Under the pieces are notes generated by a model that saw only the letters and a program-made list of their open reading frames with translations, was not told the origin of the DNA and ran no database searches. The position numbers were made by a program, and so were the translations under genes. A stretch of 64,000 nucleotides of DNA from Anammoximicrobium sp964409865 (GTDB lineage Bacteria > Planctomycetota > Planctomycetia > Pirellulales > Pirellulaceae), in NCBI GenBank assembly GCA_964409865.1, contig CAYPGE010000005.1:1-64000 (forward strand). The letters are read 5' to 3'. Below are positions 33,784 to 42,600 of the stretch, piece by piece (position 1 is the first letter of the stretch; each line of letters begins with the position of its first letter).

Positions 33784-34090
33784 CGGAACAACCTCCCTGA
33801 TCCAGGGCAAAACGACCAGTGACGCACCCTCCGGTTGGCGACGCGACGCATCCCTACAACCGTTTCGATTCGTACTTTGATCGTCCCGAACTGGGGGACT
33901 TCGTTCAAAGCGTTTCACAAATCGGAAAGGGCAACCTATATTCTCCAGCCCATTCATCTAAACTCTTGCCGCTTTTTTCGGAAAAGCAAACCGATAGCGC
34001 CAAGTCGCCCAGGTTTCAGACACGTGCTAGCGGAGATCGCTGTGGAGATGGGCCTGTTCCCGGTCTGGCCAGGCCCGCGGCGGCGGCTTA
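33784..34090. other. Intergenic region upstream of RNase HI-like gene
   Basis: About 300 bp. Frames here are short and without resemblance. It contains the promoter region for the leftward RNase HI-like gene. No repeat noticed until the element at 34091. Confidence 0.35.
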
Positions 34091-34215
34091 GCAGAACTGT
34101 CGCCTCGTCAAAGTAGCCATCACACTCCGTGTGATGATCAGCAACAACCACTGTCACAGCCTCTCCGTGTGATGATCAGCAACAACCACTGGACAGTCAT
34201 TTCTCGAACGCCGCT
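34091..34215. repeat. Degraded third copy of the TA-flanked element
   Basis: Shares the interior 'GTCGCCTCGTCAAAGTAGCC' and right end 'ATTTCTCGAACG' with element 1, but the left terminal repeat is missing about 10 nt, and an internal block (TCCGTGTGATGATCAGCAAC) is duplicated. A TA precedes it; none follows. Confidence 0.65.
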
Positions 34216-34367
34216 TGGCGGACGTCGCCATCGCTGGTCGCCGTGGACTTCAGCAGGCCCCGGATTCTCGGAACAACGGTCCGGTCAAGCTCGGCCATGT
34301 GCATCAGCGTGTCGATCCCGCCCATCACGAGCTTGGAGTCGCCCGCGGCGAGCACCGTCTCGAGCGA
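34197..34367 (-). pseudogene. Possible gene fragment, C-terminal end
   Basis: The frame reads 'LAAGDSKLVMGGIDTLMHMA' and 'RTVVPRIRGLLKSTATSDGD', plausible protein-like text with a HEAT-repeat flavour, and ends at a stop supplied by the repeat element. It abuts exactly where the opposite-strand GH13 fragment begins, so it is probably a truncated remnant joined by rearrangement. Family not identified. Confidence 0.3.
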
Positions 34368-34727
34368 ATCTGTTGGACAGGCACGATGCGCCCCGGCTGT
34401 TGAGTCTGGCGCGCGGCGACAAGGCCACGGTCGGCCTGGCGACGTTCTTTCAGATGACGTCCCCTGGCGCCCTCTTACGTCTACTACGGGGACGAGATCG
34501 CTTTGCGAGGGACGAAGGCCTATGACAAACCGCACCGGGACCGCGACGCCCGCTGGCCGTTTCCCTGGGACGATCGGAGTCGCTGGGACCGGCAGATGCT
34601 GACGTTCTTTCGCGAAGACATCGCTCTGCGCCACGCGCATCCGGCGCTTCGCCATGGGCGTTACGATACGCTGTACGCTCAGGGCCACTGCTGCGCCTTT
34701 GCACGATCCCACGCCGAAGAGACGCTG
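34366..34727 (+). pseudogene. GH13 alpha-amylase-family C-terminal fragment with frameshift
   Basis: The + strand reads 'NLLDRHDAPRLLSLARGDKA' (the NHD/catalytic-Asp region of neopullulanase or cyclomaltodextrinase-type GH13 enzymes), 'FFQMTSPGA', then after a net +1/-2 shift near 34467 'SYVYYGDEIALRGTKAYDKP', 'PFPWDDRSRWDRQMLTFF' and 'IALRHAHPALRHGRYDTLYA'. There is no N-terminal barrel upstream, so it is a decayed piece of a once complete gene. It converges on the truncated kinase that ends at 34728. Confidence 0.75.
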
Positions 34728-35495
34728 TCAACGCGCGTCCGCTCGACTCTGCCCATCCCTGCCCGGCCAGTGAGCGACGACTTCGCGTGTGCTGCCAAAG
34801 TTGATTTGTCCCAAGACCAGATCTTCCAGGCCCTGACGCTTCAGCACGACCACGTGCGTCTCGGCGGACACACCCGTAACCGTACACGGGGTCAGCCAAG
34901 GACCGCCATCCGGTTGACACAGACGCCGCCCGTCCAGCCAAATTTCGGCATCCCACTGATCGGTGATGAAGTTCACGTCGACGCGCGGGATGGAGTCCAG
35001 ACCGCGCCAGACCCGCCAACCGCCCATCAGGGCAACGGCCAGACAGACCGCTACGATGGCACGGCCGAGAAGCCGGCGGATTCTGCCCGGCGCCACCTTC
35101 ATTCCCTCTGGCCGGTCGGACAGAGTTTGGTCCACGACCTCATGTTGCAACGTCTGCAGCATGGCCACCACGTCTGCAAACCGTGCGTTGCGATCGGACT
35201 GGCACGCCCTGAGCCCCAGGCGATTTAGCGCCATCAGCCTGGGGTCCGCCAAGATCGTCCTGGCCCGCGTCTGGATCGCGGGAAAGCGGTGCGCCGGCAA
35301 GCCGGTGATCATCTGGTAGATCACCAGGCCCGCGGCATAGACGTCCGCGCGAGTGTCCATGATGCCGTCGGGCGGCATGTACTCCAACGTGCCCACCCGC
35401 GAGACGCTGCGATCCACTTGAGCCAGCAACCCGAAGTCCGCCAGTTTCAGTTGACCGTCGATGAAAAGGCAGTTCGATGGCTTCACGTCCCGATG
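34728..35495 (-). pseudogene. Ser/Thr protein kinase truncated in its catalytic loop
   Basis: Homology begins abruptly at 'HRDVKPSNCLFIDG' (catalytic loop) and continues with 'KLADFGLLAQVD' (DFG), 'VGTLEYMPPDGIMDTRADVY' and 'GLVIYQMITGLP', then a transmembrane helix ('GRAIVAVCLAVALMGGWRVW') and an extracytoplasmic PEGA-like beta domain. The N-lobe with the Gly loop and Lys is absent: the bases before His are the end of the type A repeat at 35496-35794. A start within the repeat exists in frame but would give a protein without ATP-binding lobe. Interpreted as an inactivated receptor-type kinase. Confidence 0.8.
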
Positions 35496-35794
35496 GCGGG
35501 CGTGGCCCTGCTCGGCGGGCGTGGCCCTGCTCGGTGTGGCACGGCTCACTTGTTAGCCGTGCCGGAAGTGCGCACGAAGCCGGCCTGGGGGCATCCGCGA
35601 TCCAGTCCGTTGCCGGCCCGGCGTCGGACGGCCGGTGAGCCCTCTCGCCGTTGTGCGTCGCGGGCCGCTTCGCACGGCCAACAAGTAGGCCGTGCCACTC
35701 GGCCGCGCCGCGAGCCGCCGAATGCCCACGCCTTGCCTGTGGGATGGTTACGCTTCCCCGATCGCTGCAAATGAGACCCGACCCCGTTTTCCGT
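35496..35794 (-). repeat. Dispersed intergenic element, type A, copy 2 (inverted)
   Basis: About 95% identical to 18884-19165 in reverse orientation, with both hairpin ends (GGCACGGCTAACAAGTGAGC, GGCACGGCCTACTTGTTGGC) and a short tandem duplication of 'GAGCAGGGCCACGCCCGCC' at the kinase side. It lies precisely between the kinase remnant and the GH5-like gene stop codon. Confidence 0.85.
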
Positions 35795-37284
35795 CACATT
35801 GCACTGATGCGTATGACCATAGATCGGGCGAACGCGGGCAGGTGTACCGCGCCGTCCTTGATCGGCGCATCGGCCTGCACCTTTTTCCAAGGATCGTAGG
35901 CCCTCGCCGTGCGTCCGGCCAACGGACCGATGTCGTTCAACGATACCGTGACGTCCCTCAGTTCTTCGGGGGCATGGCCCTCCTGGAGTTCAGCCTGCCA
36001 GGTGTTTTCGATGTCCCGACACCAGAGCAGCGAAGTCCGCCGGCCTTTCAGCACGTACACGCGCAAACGCGGATGGGGGACCATCAGCGGCTGAAAACCT
36101 TCGGTCGCCGGGTCGATGCCGCGCACCGTGTCGGCGAACGCGCGGAATTGGTGCCAGAGGTTGTTGCGGTCCACGTATTCGCCCCAGTGCCAGCACTGGC
36201 CCGCGCCGGCGGCGCCTGCAAAGAACGGGGCGAAGATCACGTCGTGCAGGATGATCCCGGCCTGGTCCTTGGCGTACAGCTTGAACGGCCCCGTGTGCCG
36301 CGGTTCGACCGCGCCGCCTTCGGCCAGGATCACCGGCCGGCCGGGCTGCATGGCCAGCAGTTCGCGCACGGCGCCGGCGGCCAGCACGTCGACCGGGCCG
36401 TGGCAGACCTGCAGGGGTGCGCCCGGATCGAGGTAGCGGTGAACCTGGGCCACGTCGTTGTTCGGCATCTGGCACAGGCGGCCGTAGGGCTTGAAGGCCC
36501 ACTGGCTGTCGAAGCTGCCCAGGCTCTGCAGCGTCATGTTCTTGGGGAACAGCCGTTTGAGTTCGGGCAGCATCGCCTCGCTCCAACCCAGATAGTCGCC
36601 GCCGCGGACCGCGTTGATTTCGTTCCACAACTCCCAGGCATAGATGACCGGCTGGTCGCCGAACCGCTGCTGGAGCCAAGCCAGTTTCTGCCGGAATTGA
36701 GCCCGGCTCTTTTCGTTGGCCAGCCAGTCCGGCATGTCCTTGGCCGTGCCGCCGCGCGAGACGTGGTGCAAAGGCTTGGAAGCCCACGCTTGCCGGACGT
36801 TGTTGGGATCGATCTCGCGGAAATGTTCGATGGTCACTTTCACCCGGATGCCGTAGCGCCGGGCCAGTTCCAGGAGCGCGTCGACGCGTTGGGCCCGCGC
36901 CTCGTCAAAAACGCCGGCCTGCTCGTGTTCGATGTCCCAGAAAGTCGAACTCATCCAGATGCGGATATAATTCCCTTGGCTGTCCGCCAGGGCCTTCATC
37001 CACTTCTCCATCTGCGCCAGCCCTGCCTCCGTGGAGACACCGCCCTGCGGATGAATCACGTTCAGGCCGTTGGGGATGTACGGCGTACCGTCGGAGAGTT
37101 CGAGGTATCGCGAATCGCGCGGGCTGACGCGCACGAACTGCGTCATGGCGTCCGTGGCAGAAGGCGCCGCGTCGGACGCATCGGCGGCCGGCGCTGAACC
37201 GCCGGCGAAAACGGACCCTACGGATGCGGCCAGCACGACGATCAGGCGGGCACGCCGGTTCGTGATCGGCGCAAGCGGTTTCAC
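35794..37284 (-). CDS. Secreted GH5-like (clan GH-A) glycoside hydrolase
   Basis: 496 aa with signal peptide (about 1-34, 'LIVVLAASVGSVFAGGSAPA'). TIM barrel with 'NYIRIWMSSTFWDI', 'VIYAWELWNEINAV' (Glu222 acid/base) and 'RPVILAEGGAVEP' (Glu322 nucleophile), the retaining pair of clan GH-A. 'FFAGAAGAGQCWHWGEYVD' resembles the last barrel strand. Likely exported beta-mannanase, glucanase or similar; substrate not readable. Its TGA stop abuts the repeat element. It may once have been followed by the kinase gene. Confidence 0.85.
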   Translation of the reverse strand: MKPLAPITNRRARLIVVLAASVGSVFAGGSAPAADASDAAPSATDAMTQFVRVSPRDSRYLELSDGTPYIPNGLNVIHPQGGVSTEAGLAQMEKWMKALADSQGNYIRIWMSSTFWDIEHEQAGVFDEARAQRVDALLELARRYGIRVKVTIEHFREIDPNNVRQAWASKPLHHVSRGGTAKDMPDWLANEKSRAQFRQKLAWLQQRFGDQPVIYAWELWNEINAVRGGDYLGWSEAMLPELKRLFPKNMTLQSLGSFDSQWAFKPYGRLCQMPNNDVAQVHRYLDPGAPLQVCHGPVDVLAAGAVRELLAMQPGRPVILAEGGAVEPRHTGPFKLYAKDQAGIILHDVIFAPFFAGAAGAGQCWHWGEYVDRNNLWHQFRAFADTVRGIDPATEGFQPLMVPHPRLRVYVLKGRRTSLLWCRDIENTWQAELQEGHAPEELRDVTVSLNDIGPLAGRTARAYDPWKKVQADAPIKDGAVHLPAFARSMVIRISAM

Positions 37285-37426
37285 AGCAAATGACTCCTTA
37301 GGTCCGGGGCTTGGAAAAGCACGTCCGGATTATACAGGAAGGGTCACATGCCGCAAACCATCTTCGAGGAGGGGGCTTTGGATTTCGCCCGAAGTTGACG
37401 AGGTGCGGATGATTTCGGGACAGGCG

Positions 37427-37609
37427 CTAGTTTACCACGCTGCTGATCTTTTCTACCGAACTCGCGAAGGTTCCGTTCGTGCTGGAGCCGAAGATTTCGA
37501 CGGTAATGATGATGACGCCCAGAATGGCGCCCAGCATAAAGGCATACTCGACCACCGTTGCACCCTGGTCCCGACGAAGAAATCGTAGAATCGTACGCAT
37601 GCGTTCCAC
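37427..37609 (-). CDS. Flp/Fap-type IVb pilin
   Basis: 60 aa. A short basic leader then 'DQGATVVEYAFMLGAILGVI', the Flp prepilin pattern with processing before a hydrophobic helix and the conserved Glu+5/Tyr+6. The mature pilin would be about 45 residues. Flp pilins are assembled by the Tad apparatus for adhesion; no tad genes are in the window, so it is an orphan copy. Too short for many gene callers. Confidence 0.85.
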   Translation of the reverse strand: MERMRTILRFLRRDQGATVVEYAFMLGAILGVIIITVEIFGSSTNGTFASSVEKISSVVN

Positions 37610-37803
37610 CCATCAGCGAAAGGAAGTTTCGTAAGATCAAGGCGAAGTTGCCGTGCGGATCCGGGCCTGCGTGCCCGGCGAACCGCAGTGTCGCAGCCAC
37701 GTGTCTGCGCCGGCGTTCAGCCCGCTTCATGCTTCTTCCAAGAAGCTTAGCTCAATTTCTTCCCCAAAGGCGACAGATTTTGGTCGTCGCGATTGACCGA
37801 ACC

Positions 37804-38037
37804 TCAACCTCCTCCAATCGCGGAGAACAGGTCCACGCGTTCGCCGCCTTTCAGCACGCGGTCCGGCTGCGCAGCGCGGTGGTTGACAAAGACGATCTTG
37901 GTCCGCTCGCGGGGGATTCCCAGCCGTGCGAGCACTGCAGCCACGGTTTGTCCCGGTTCCGCGTCGACTTCCACGGCGGCGGCCCCGCCGGTAAATTGGC
38001 GCAGATCGGCATAAACGTACACCTGGACTTTGCTCAT
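37804..38037 (-). CDS. ThiS/MoaD-like sulfur-carrier protein
   Basis: 77 aa beta-grasp protein: 'VQVYVYADLRQFTGG', 'VDAEPGQTVAAVLARLGIP', 'KIVFVNHRAAQPDRVLKGG' and a C-terminal 'VDLFSAIGGG' with the di-glycine that is adenylated and thiocarboxylated in MoaD/ThiS. It follows the aldehyde:ferredoxin oxidoreductase gene by 9 nt, an arrangement known for tungsto- or molybdo-pterin enzymes, so it probably supplies sulfur for that enzyme's cofactor. Confidence 0.9.
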   Translation of the reverse strand: MSKVQVYVYADLRQFTGGAAAVEVDAEPGQTVAAVLARLGIPRERTKIVFVNHRAAQPDRVLKGGERVDLFSAIGGG

Positions 38038-38046
38038 CGTACGCCG

Positions 38047-39783
38047 CTATCCAATCCCCGCGAAAACCTGGTCCAGCTCCTCGTCCGACACCACAAAGGT
38101 CATGTTGTGCGGCGGGAGTTTCTCCGTGCGGAAGAAGTCCGGCAGGCGGTCGTGGGCGGCGGTGTAGCCCACGGCTTTGTTGAAACCTCGTTCTGTGGCC
38201 AACGTCTGCCTGCCGAGCGCCAAGAAGTCATCGGCGCTGATCAGGCGTCCGAAGTGGCCGCTGAGCATCTCGCAAATGCCCTCCAACGCGGCCGGATTGT
38301 CCAGCACGGCGAAGGCCACGAACAAGCACAATCCGGTGGTATCGATGGCGGTGGTCGCAATCTGCAGGTTGCGGCTCAGTTCCACTTGCCCTTCCGTCCG
38401 CAACGGATCGACCTGGCCGCCCACGCTCAACACGTTTGCCGTCACCGCATAGCCGGCCGTGTGATCGGCGCCCATCGTCGAGGTGGCATACGTGACGCCG
38501 ATGCCTTGGATGGCGCGCGGATCGTAGGCCGGCATGGCCTGGCCCTTGACGGTGGGGATGCGTTCGATGCCGTAGGTCCTGCCGAACACTTCTGCGCCGG
38601 AGGCGATCAGCCGACCCAGCGGCGTGCCGCGGCGGACTTCCTCCAGCAGTCGCAGCGCACCGGCGGCGTCGCCGAAGGGAATCACCCCCGCTTCCATCGC
38701 CACGGCAATCGTGGCTCCCGTCTCGATCGTGTCCAGCCCCAGATCGTCGTCCATGCGGTCCATGCGGGCGATGGCGTCCAAGTCGTCGATCCCGCAGTTG
38801 GCCCCGTGCGCCCAGACGGTTTCGTACTCGGGCCCCTTGGTCAAGAACTCGCCGTGCTCGTCCACGTAGGTCCGCGAGCAACGGATGGTGCAGCCGCGGT
38901 GGCAGGCGTGCGCGATTTCGCCGCCCCGTTCCACGATCACGTCGTGTTGCCGCTCGCCGCTGATCGGCTCCACGCCCTCGAACTGCCCGTCGCTGAAATT
39001 CCGCGTCGGGTAGCCGCCGGCGGCGTTGATCACGTTGGCCAGCGAATTCGTGCCGTACTTGGGCAAGCCTTCCCCGGTCAGCGGATGGCCCAGCAGGGCC
39101 TCGTTGAATTTCTGCACGCCTTGGCGAAAGGCCGCCATGTCCGCCGGTCGCGGCCGTTGACCGCCGGTGGGATCGACGACGATCACCTTCAGTCCCTTCG
39201 AGCCCATCACGGCCCCCAGACCGCCGCGGCCGCAGTGCCGCGTCGGTCGCCGTTCGACGTCGGTGACCGCAATGCTGGCCGCCCCGGAGCGCATCTCGCC
39301 CGCCTGGCCGATGCTGATGCACGAAATCTTTCCGCCGAACCGCTCGCCTTGCCGAGCCACCGTGTCATAGTTACCCAATCCGGCCAGATCGTCGGCCGGC
39401 TCGAGCACGGCGTCGCCGGGCGTGACCCGCAAACGGTACCACTTGCCGGCCGCCGGCCGGCCTTCGACCACGATGGCTTGAATGCCGCAGATCGCCAAGT
39501 CGATCGCGGCCATGCCGCCGGAGTTGGCTTCCTTGATCGTCCCCGTGAGCGGACTTTTCGCTCCCGCCGACAATCGTCCGGAACATGGCGCGCCGGTTCC
39601 GGTCAGGATGCCGGGGGCCAGCACCAATCTGTTGGCCGCCGACAGCGGATGGCAGTGGGGCGGCACCTCGTCCGCGACCAGCGCCGAGGTCAGACCGCGT
39701 CCACCCAGTTCCTGGTAACGCGCGTCGATATCTTCCCGGCGGACCGAAAGATCGCTCATGTTCACTCGCAAGATCGTGGCCAT
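38047..39783 (-). CDS. Aldehyde:ferredoxin oxidoreductase (tungsten/molybdenum-pterin)
   Basis: 578 aa from ATG 39783 (GAGGAG about 8 nt upstream); a longer frame to 41136 is only a shadow of the symporter gene. N-terminal 'LGGRGLTSALVADEVPP' and 'GTGAPCSGRLSAGAKSPLTG' are the AOR signature; 'CHRGCTIRC' (294-302) plus the later 'DTTGLCLF' Cys form the [4Fe-4S] ligands; 'GPEYETVWAHGANCGIDDLD' is the pterin/cofactor region. Reaction: oxidation of an aldehyde to an acid using ferredoxin. Cytoplasmic, oxygen-sensitive in known members. Coupled to the ThiS/MoaD gene. Confidence 0.95.
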   Translation of the reverse strand: MATILRVNMSDLSVRREDIDARYQELGGRGLTSALVADEVPPHCHPLSAANRLVLAPGILTGTGAPCSGRLSAGAKSPLTGTIKEANSGGMAAIDLAICGIQAIVVEGRPAAGKWYRLRVTPGDAVLEPADDLAGLGNYDTVARQGERFGGKISCISIGQAGEMRSGAASIAVTDVERRPTRHCGRGGLGAVMGSKGLKVIVVDPTGGQRPRPADMAAFRQGVQKFNEALLGHPLTGEGLPKYGTNSLANVINAAGGYPTRNFSDGQFEGVEPISGERQHDVIVERGGEIAHACHRGCTIRCSRTYVDEHGEFLTKGPEYETVWAHGANCGIDDLDAIARMDRMDDDLGLDTIETGATIAVAMEAGVIPFGDAAGALRLLEEVRRGTPLGRLIASGAEVFGRTYGIERIPTVKGQAMPAYDPRAIQGIGVTYATSTMGADHTAGYAVTANVLSVGGQVDPLRTEGQVELSRNLQIATTAIDTTGLCLFVAFAVLDNPAALEGICEMLSGHFGRLISADDFLALGRQTLATERGFNKAVGYTAAHDRLPDFFRTEKLPPHNMTFVVSDEELDQVFAGIG

Positions 39784-40022
39784 ATTCGATTGCTCCTCAC
39801 AGGGCTCGGCAAACGTCGTCGTCATCTGGCGGACATGATACCGCGCGGTACGAGCGTGCCTGGATTGTACCACACAGCGTTGCGGATGATCGTTGTCAGC
39901 GGGCAGTTTTTTTCCTGGTGGATCAGAAATCCCCGGACCAGGTGATCCCGTTGTCGGGGATCGCTGGTGAGATGTCGCGAGCAGTCCGATGCGCGGTTGG
40001 CGTTTTTTCTCTCCTTTCCAAC

Positions 40023-41531
40023 TCAGGTCGAGTTGCTCTGGCTGGCCCGGCGACCGCCCCAGACCAGTCCCTGCAAACGTTGTGGATCCGGCGCGGGCTC
40101 GAAGAGACTGACCAGGTAGCCGACGATCATCGTCGAGCCGCAGCCGATCAGCGTGTACCAGACAAAGGAAACGCCGGTCGCCAGCCAGACCGGCAGCAGC
40201 ACGCCAATGCCCGCCAGCCAGCCCAGCAACGCGCCGCGGGCCGTCACGCGGCGGAGGAGCATGCCCAGGAAAAACAACCCCAGCAGCGGCCCGCCCACCA
40301 AGCCGATGACCGAATTGCTGGCCTCCAGCAGCGTTCCCAAGTGCTGGACCAGAAAAGCGAACGCGATCACCAATGCGCCGTAGGCAAGCGTCAGCCGGCG
40401 GGCCAGCTTGAGTTGCCTCCGTTCGGATGTATCCGCGTGCGGCCGGAGGCGCTGGTAGAAGTCGATCAGGCTGGCCGAGGTCAGCGAATTGATCCCGGCC
40501 GAAATCGTGGACATGCTGGCCGCGTAGATCGCCGCGATCAACAAGCCGGAGAACCCCGCCGGCAGCTCCGTGACCACGAAATACGGCAGAATCTGGTCCG
40601 GCTTGGAAATCCTTCCGGCCGCCAGCGGATCGCCGTGGACCTGGTAGAAAGCGTACAAGATCAAGCCGGCGCCGTAGAACACGGCCGTCACGGGCAGCAC
40701 CATTGCCAACTTGATCCACAGGCCTCGCTGAGCCTCTTTCAGGTTCTTGGCAGTCAGGTAGCGTTGCACGGAGACCTGGTCCGTGGCCATCTGCACCAGG
40801 TGCATGAACGCCCCGCCGATGACCAGCCCCCAGATGGTCAGACGCACCGTTGGATCCAGGCTGAAACTCAGGTTCCAGCGGTCCCCGGCCGTTGCCAACT
40901 CGGCAACCTGTTTGATCCCGCCCGGCACGCGGGCCAAGGCGGTCAGCCCAATGACCACTTGCCCGCCGAACAGCACCACCAACTGCATCACGTCGGTCCA
41001 GATCACCGCCTTCATGCCGCCCAGCGTCGTGTAGAAGGTAGTCAGCACGCCCGTACACAGAATCGTAAACCACAAGGGCAACCCCGTCGCTTGCTCCAGA
41101 GCCAGGGCCGGGGCGTAGGTCGCCAGCGCCAGCCACAGCAGCACGCGGAGGATGAACGACGCCGAAGCCAAGGCACGCACCTGGACCGAAAACCGCTCCT
41201 CCAAATACTGGTACGCCGTAAAGAACCGCGACTGGTAAAAAAACGGCAGGACTAGCACGGTCGTGATCGGCGTGGCGATGAAGAACCCCAGGTTGACCAG
41301 AAAAAAGGCCGGGCCGTACGCGTAGCCTTCCGCCGGGGAAGCCAGGAAGCTGATCCCGGAAAACAGGGCGGCCAGGACCGTCATCGAGATGATCACGCTG
41401 CCCATGCTGCGGCCCGCCAGGAAGTACTCAGACAAGTCGCGCTGGCCGCGCATGAACATCAAGCCGATCGCGACCGTGATCAGCAGGTAGATCGCAAACA
41501 CGCTGTAGTCCAGCCAGGTGAACGTTTCCAT
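40023..41531 (-). CDS. Sodium:solute symporter (SSS family)
   Basis: 502 aa from ATG 41531 (GGGAG 6 nt upstream; the TTG six bases earlier is less likely). About 13 membrane helices: 'LDYSVFAIYLLITVAIGLMF', 'AGRSMGSVIISMTVLAALFS' with the conserved 'FSGISFLASPAEGYAYG', 'YTTLGGMKAVIWTDVMQLVV', 'DQVSVQRYLTAKNLKEA' and 'GLLIAAIYAASMSTISAGIN'. SSS proteins take up sugars, sialic acid, acetate or amino acids with Na+. The GH neighbours suggest a sugar. An AOR gene lies downstream on the same strand, 240 bp away. Confidence 0.92.
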   Translation of the reverse strand: METFTWLDYSVFAIYLLITVAIGLMFMRGQRDLSEYFLAGRSMGSVIISMTVLAALFSGISFLASPAEGYAYGPAFFLVNLGFFIATPITTVLVLPFFYQSRFFTAYQYLEERFSVQVRALASASFILRVLLWLALATYAPALALEQATGLPLWFTILCTGVLTTFYTTLGGMKAVIWTDVMQLVVLFGGQVVIGLTALARVPGGIKQVAELATAGDRWNLSFSLDPTVRLTIWGLVIGGAFMHLVQMATDQVSVQRYLTAKNLKEAQRGLWIKLAMVLPVTAVFYGAGLILYAFYQVHGDPLAAGRISKPDQILPYFVVTELPAGFSGLLIAAIYAASMSTISAGINSLTSASLIDFYQRLRPHADTSERRQLKLARRLTLAYGALVIAFAFLVQHLGTLLEASNSVIGLVGGPLLGLFFLGMLLRRVTARGALLGWLAGIGVLLPVWLATGVSFVWYTLIGCGSTMIVGYLVSLFEPAPDPQRLQGLVWGGRRASQSNST

Positions 41532-41581
41532 GTGCAACTCCCTGCGTCAAGGTCCACGGCACTCATTTGCGCTCGCCGCGC

Positions 41582-41616
41582 CAGAAGCCCGGCTTTTCCA
41601 AAAAACGGGGCTTCTC
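41582..41616. other. Stem-loop 'AGAAGCCCGG' unit, copy 2
   Basis: AGAAGCCCGGCTTTTCC and GGGGCTTCT with an A-rich loop pair as a hairpin. It lies upstream of the symporter start, not downstream of a gene end, so a simple terminator role is unlikely; it may be a remnant repeat. Confidence 0.45.
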
Positions 41617-41886
41617 GAACCGCCGCAAGAATTGGTGTTGGCGCCACGGGCGGAGTGTAGCGGCATATCGGTTGAATCGCAACCCAACAGCGAGCGCGGC
41701 TGACTGCAACGAGCCGCGTCCGGGCAGGTCCGAGAATGGCCCCCATGTCCGCCCCCCCAAGGACCACCGCCCGCGAAATCGCAGAGAAGATTAGACAGAT
41801 GATGCGAACTTCCGCCGACGAGTTCACTTGTACTGGTTGCCAACCGGAATCATGCATATACTCATGCTTCTTGACGTTCTCGATTT
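41617..41886. other. Intergenic, divergent promoter region
   Basis: About 270 bp between the symporter and the ECF sigma gene. No gene or clear regulatory motif recognised. Confidence 0.3.
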
Positions 41887-41898
41887 GGAGTGTCAACC

Positions 41899-42549
41899 AT
41901 GGAACATGCCGCTTCCCATGGCATGACCCAGGACCCGGACGCTTTCCGGTCCACCTCGACGAGCCTGCTGTTCCGAGTCAAGGCGCAGGAGCCACAGGCT
42001 TGGAATCGACTCGTCCATCTGTACGCTCCGCTGGTTTACGGCTGGTGTCGCCGAGCGCAATTGCAGGATGCCGACGCCGAGGACGTGAGCCAAGAAGTTC
42101 TGACGGCGGTCGCCTCCCACCTGGCCGAATTCCGTCGCGATCGGCCGGAGGACACGTTTCGCGGCTGGTTGTGGACGATTTGCCGCCGCAAGATTATCGA
42201 CCATTGGCGATGGCGGGCCAGGCACGATATCGCGCCCGGTGGCTCCGATGCCCAACAGCAATTGGTTCAACTGCCCGAAGACGAGTCCGTTTCCTTGTCC
42301 AGCGACTGGTTTCCTGCGGACGAACAGCTTCGCGTGATCCGCCGCGCCCTCGAACTCTTGCGCGAGGAGTTTGAGGAGCGAACGTGGCAAGCGTTCTGGC
42401 GGATGGCCGTGCTTGGCCAGACGGCCGCGGAGATTGCCCGGGACCTCGGAATGACCAAACACACGGTGCGTCAAGCCAAGTATCGCGTAATGAGGAGACT
42501 GAAGCTTGAATTGGAAGGCCTAGCGGACCTGCCGGATACGCGGCTGTAG
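41899..42549 (+). CDS. ECF-type RNA polymerase sigma factor
   Basis: 216 aa from ATG 41899, chosen over a GTG 9 nt earlier because GGAG at 41887 is at proper distance. Region 2: 'NRLVHLYAPLVYGWCRRAQL', 'DADAEDVSQEVLTAVASHL' and 'GWLWTICRRKIIDHWRWRAR' (DNA melting/-10 recognition); region 4: 'LGQTAAEIARDLGMTKHTVR' helix-turn-helix (-35). Planctomycete ECFs of this group are usually encoded beside Ser/Thr kinases; here a kinase remnant and a full kinase with an anti-sigma-like zinc finger follow within 3 kb. No separate anti-sigma gene is seen. Confidence 0.95.
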   Translation: MEHAASHGMTQDPDAFRSTSTSLLFRVKAQEPQAWNRLVHLYAPLVYGWCRRAQLQDADAEDVSQEVLTAVASHLAEFRRDRPEDTFRGWLWTICRRKIIDHWRWRARHDIAPGGSDAQQQLVQLPEDESVSLSSDWFPADEQLRVIRRALELLREEFEERTWQAFWRMAVLGQTAAEIARDLGMTKHTVRQAKYRVMRRLKLELEGLADLPDTRL

Positions 42550-42600
42550 GACCATTCTGAAACAAGCCGGCAAGCCAGCCTTCAAGTCAGGGGTGCATTC

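Noticed and set aside
38047..41136. A 1,029-codon fusion of AOR with upstream text
   Set aside because: The N-terminal half is the symporter gene in another frame; the AOR start at 39783 has a good ribosome site.
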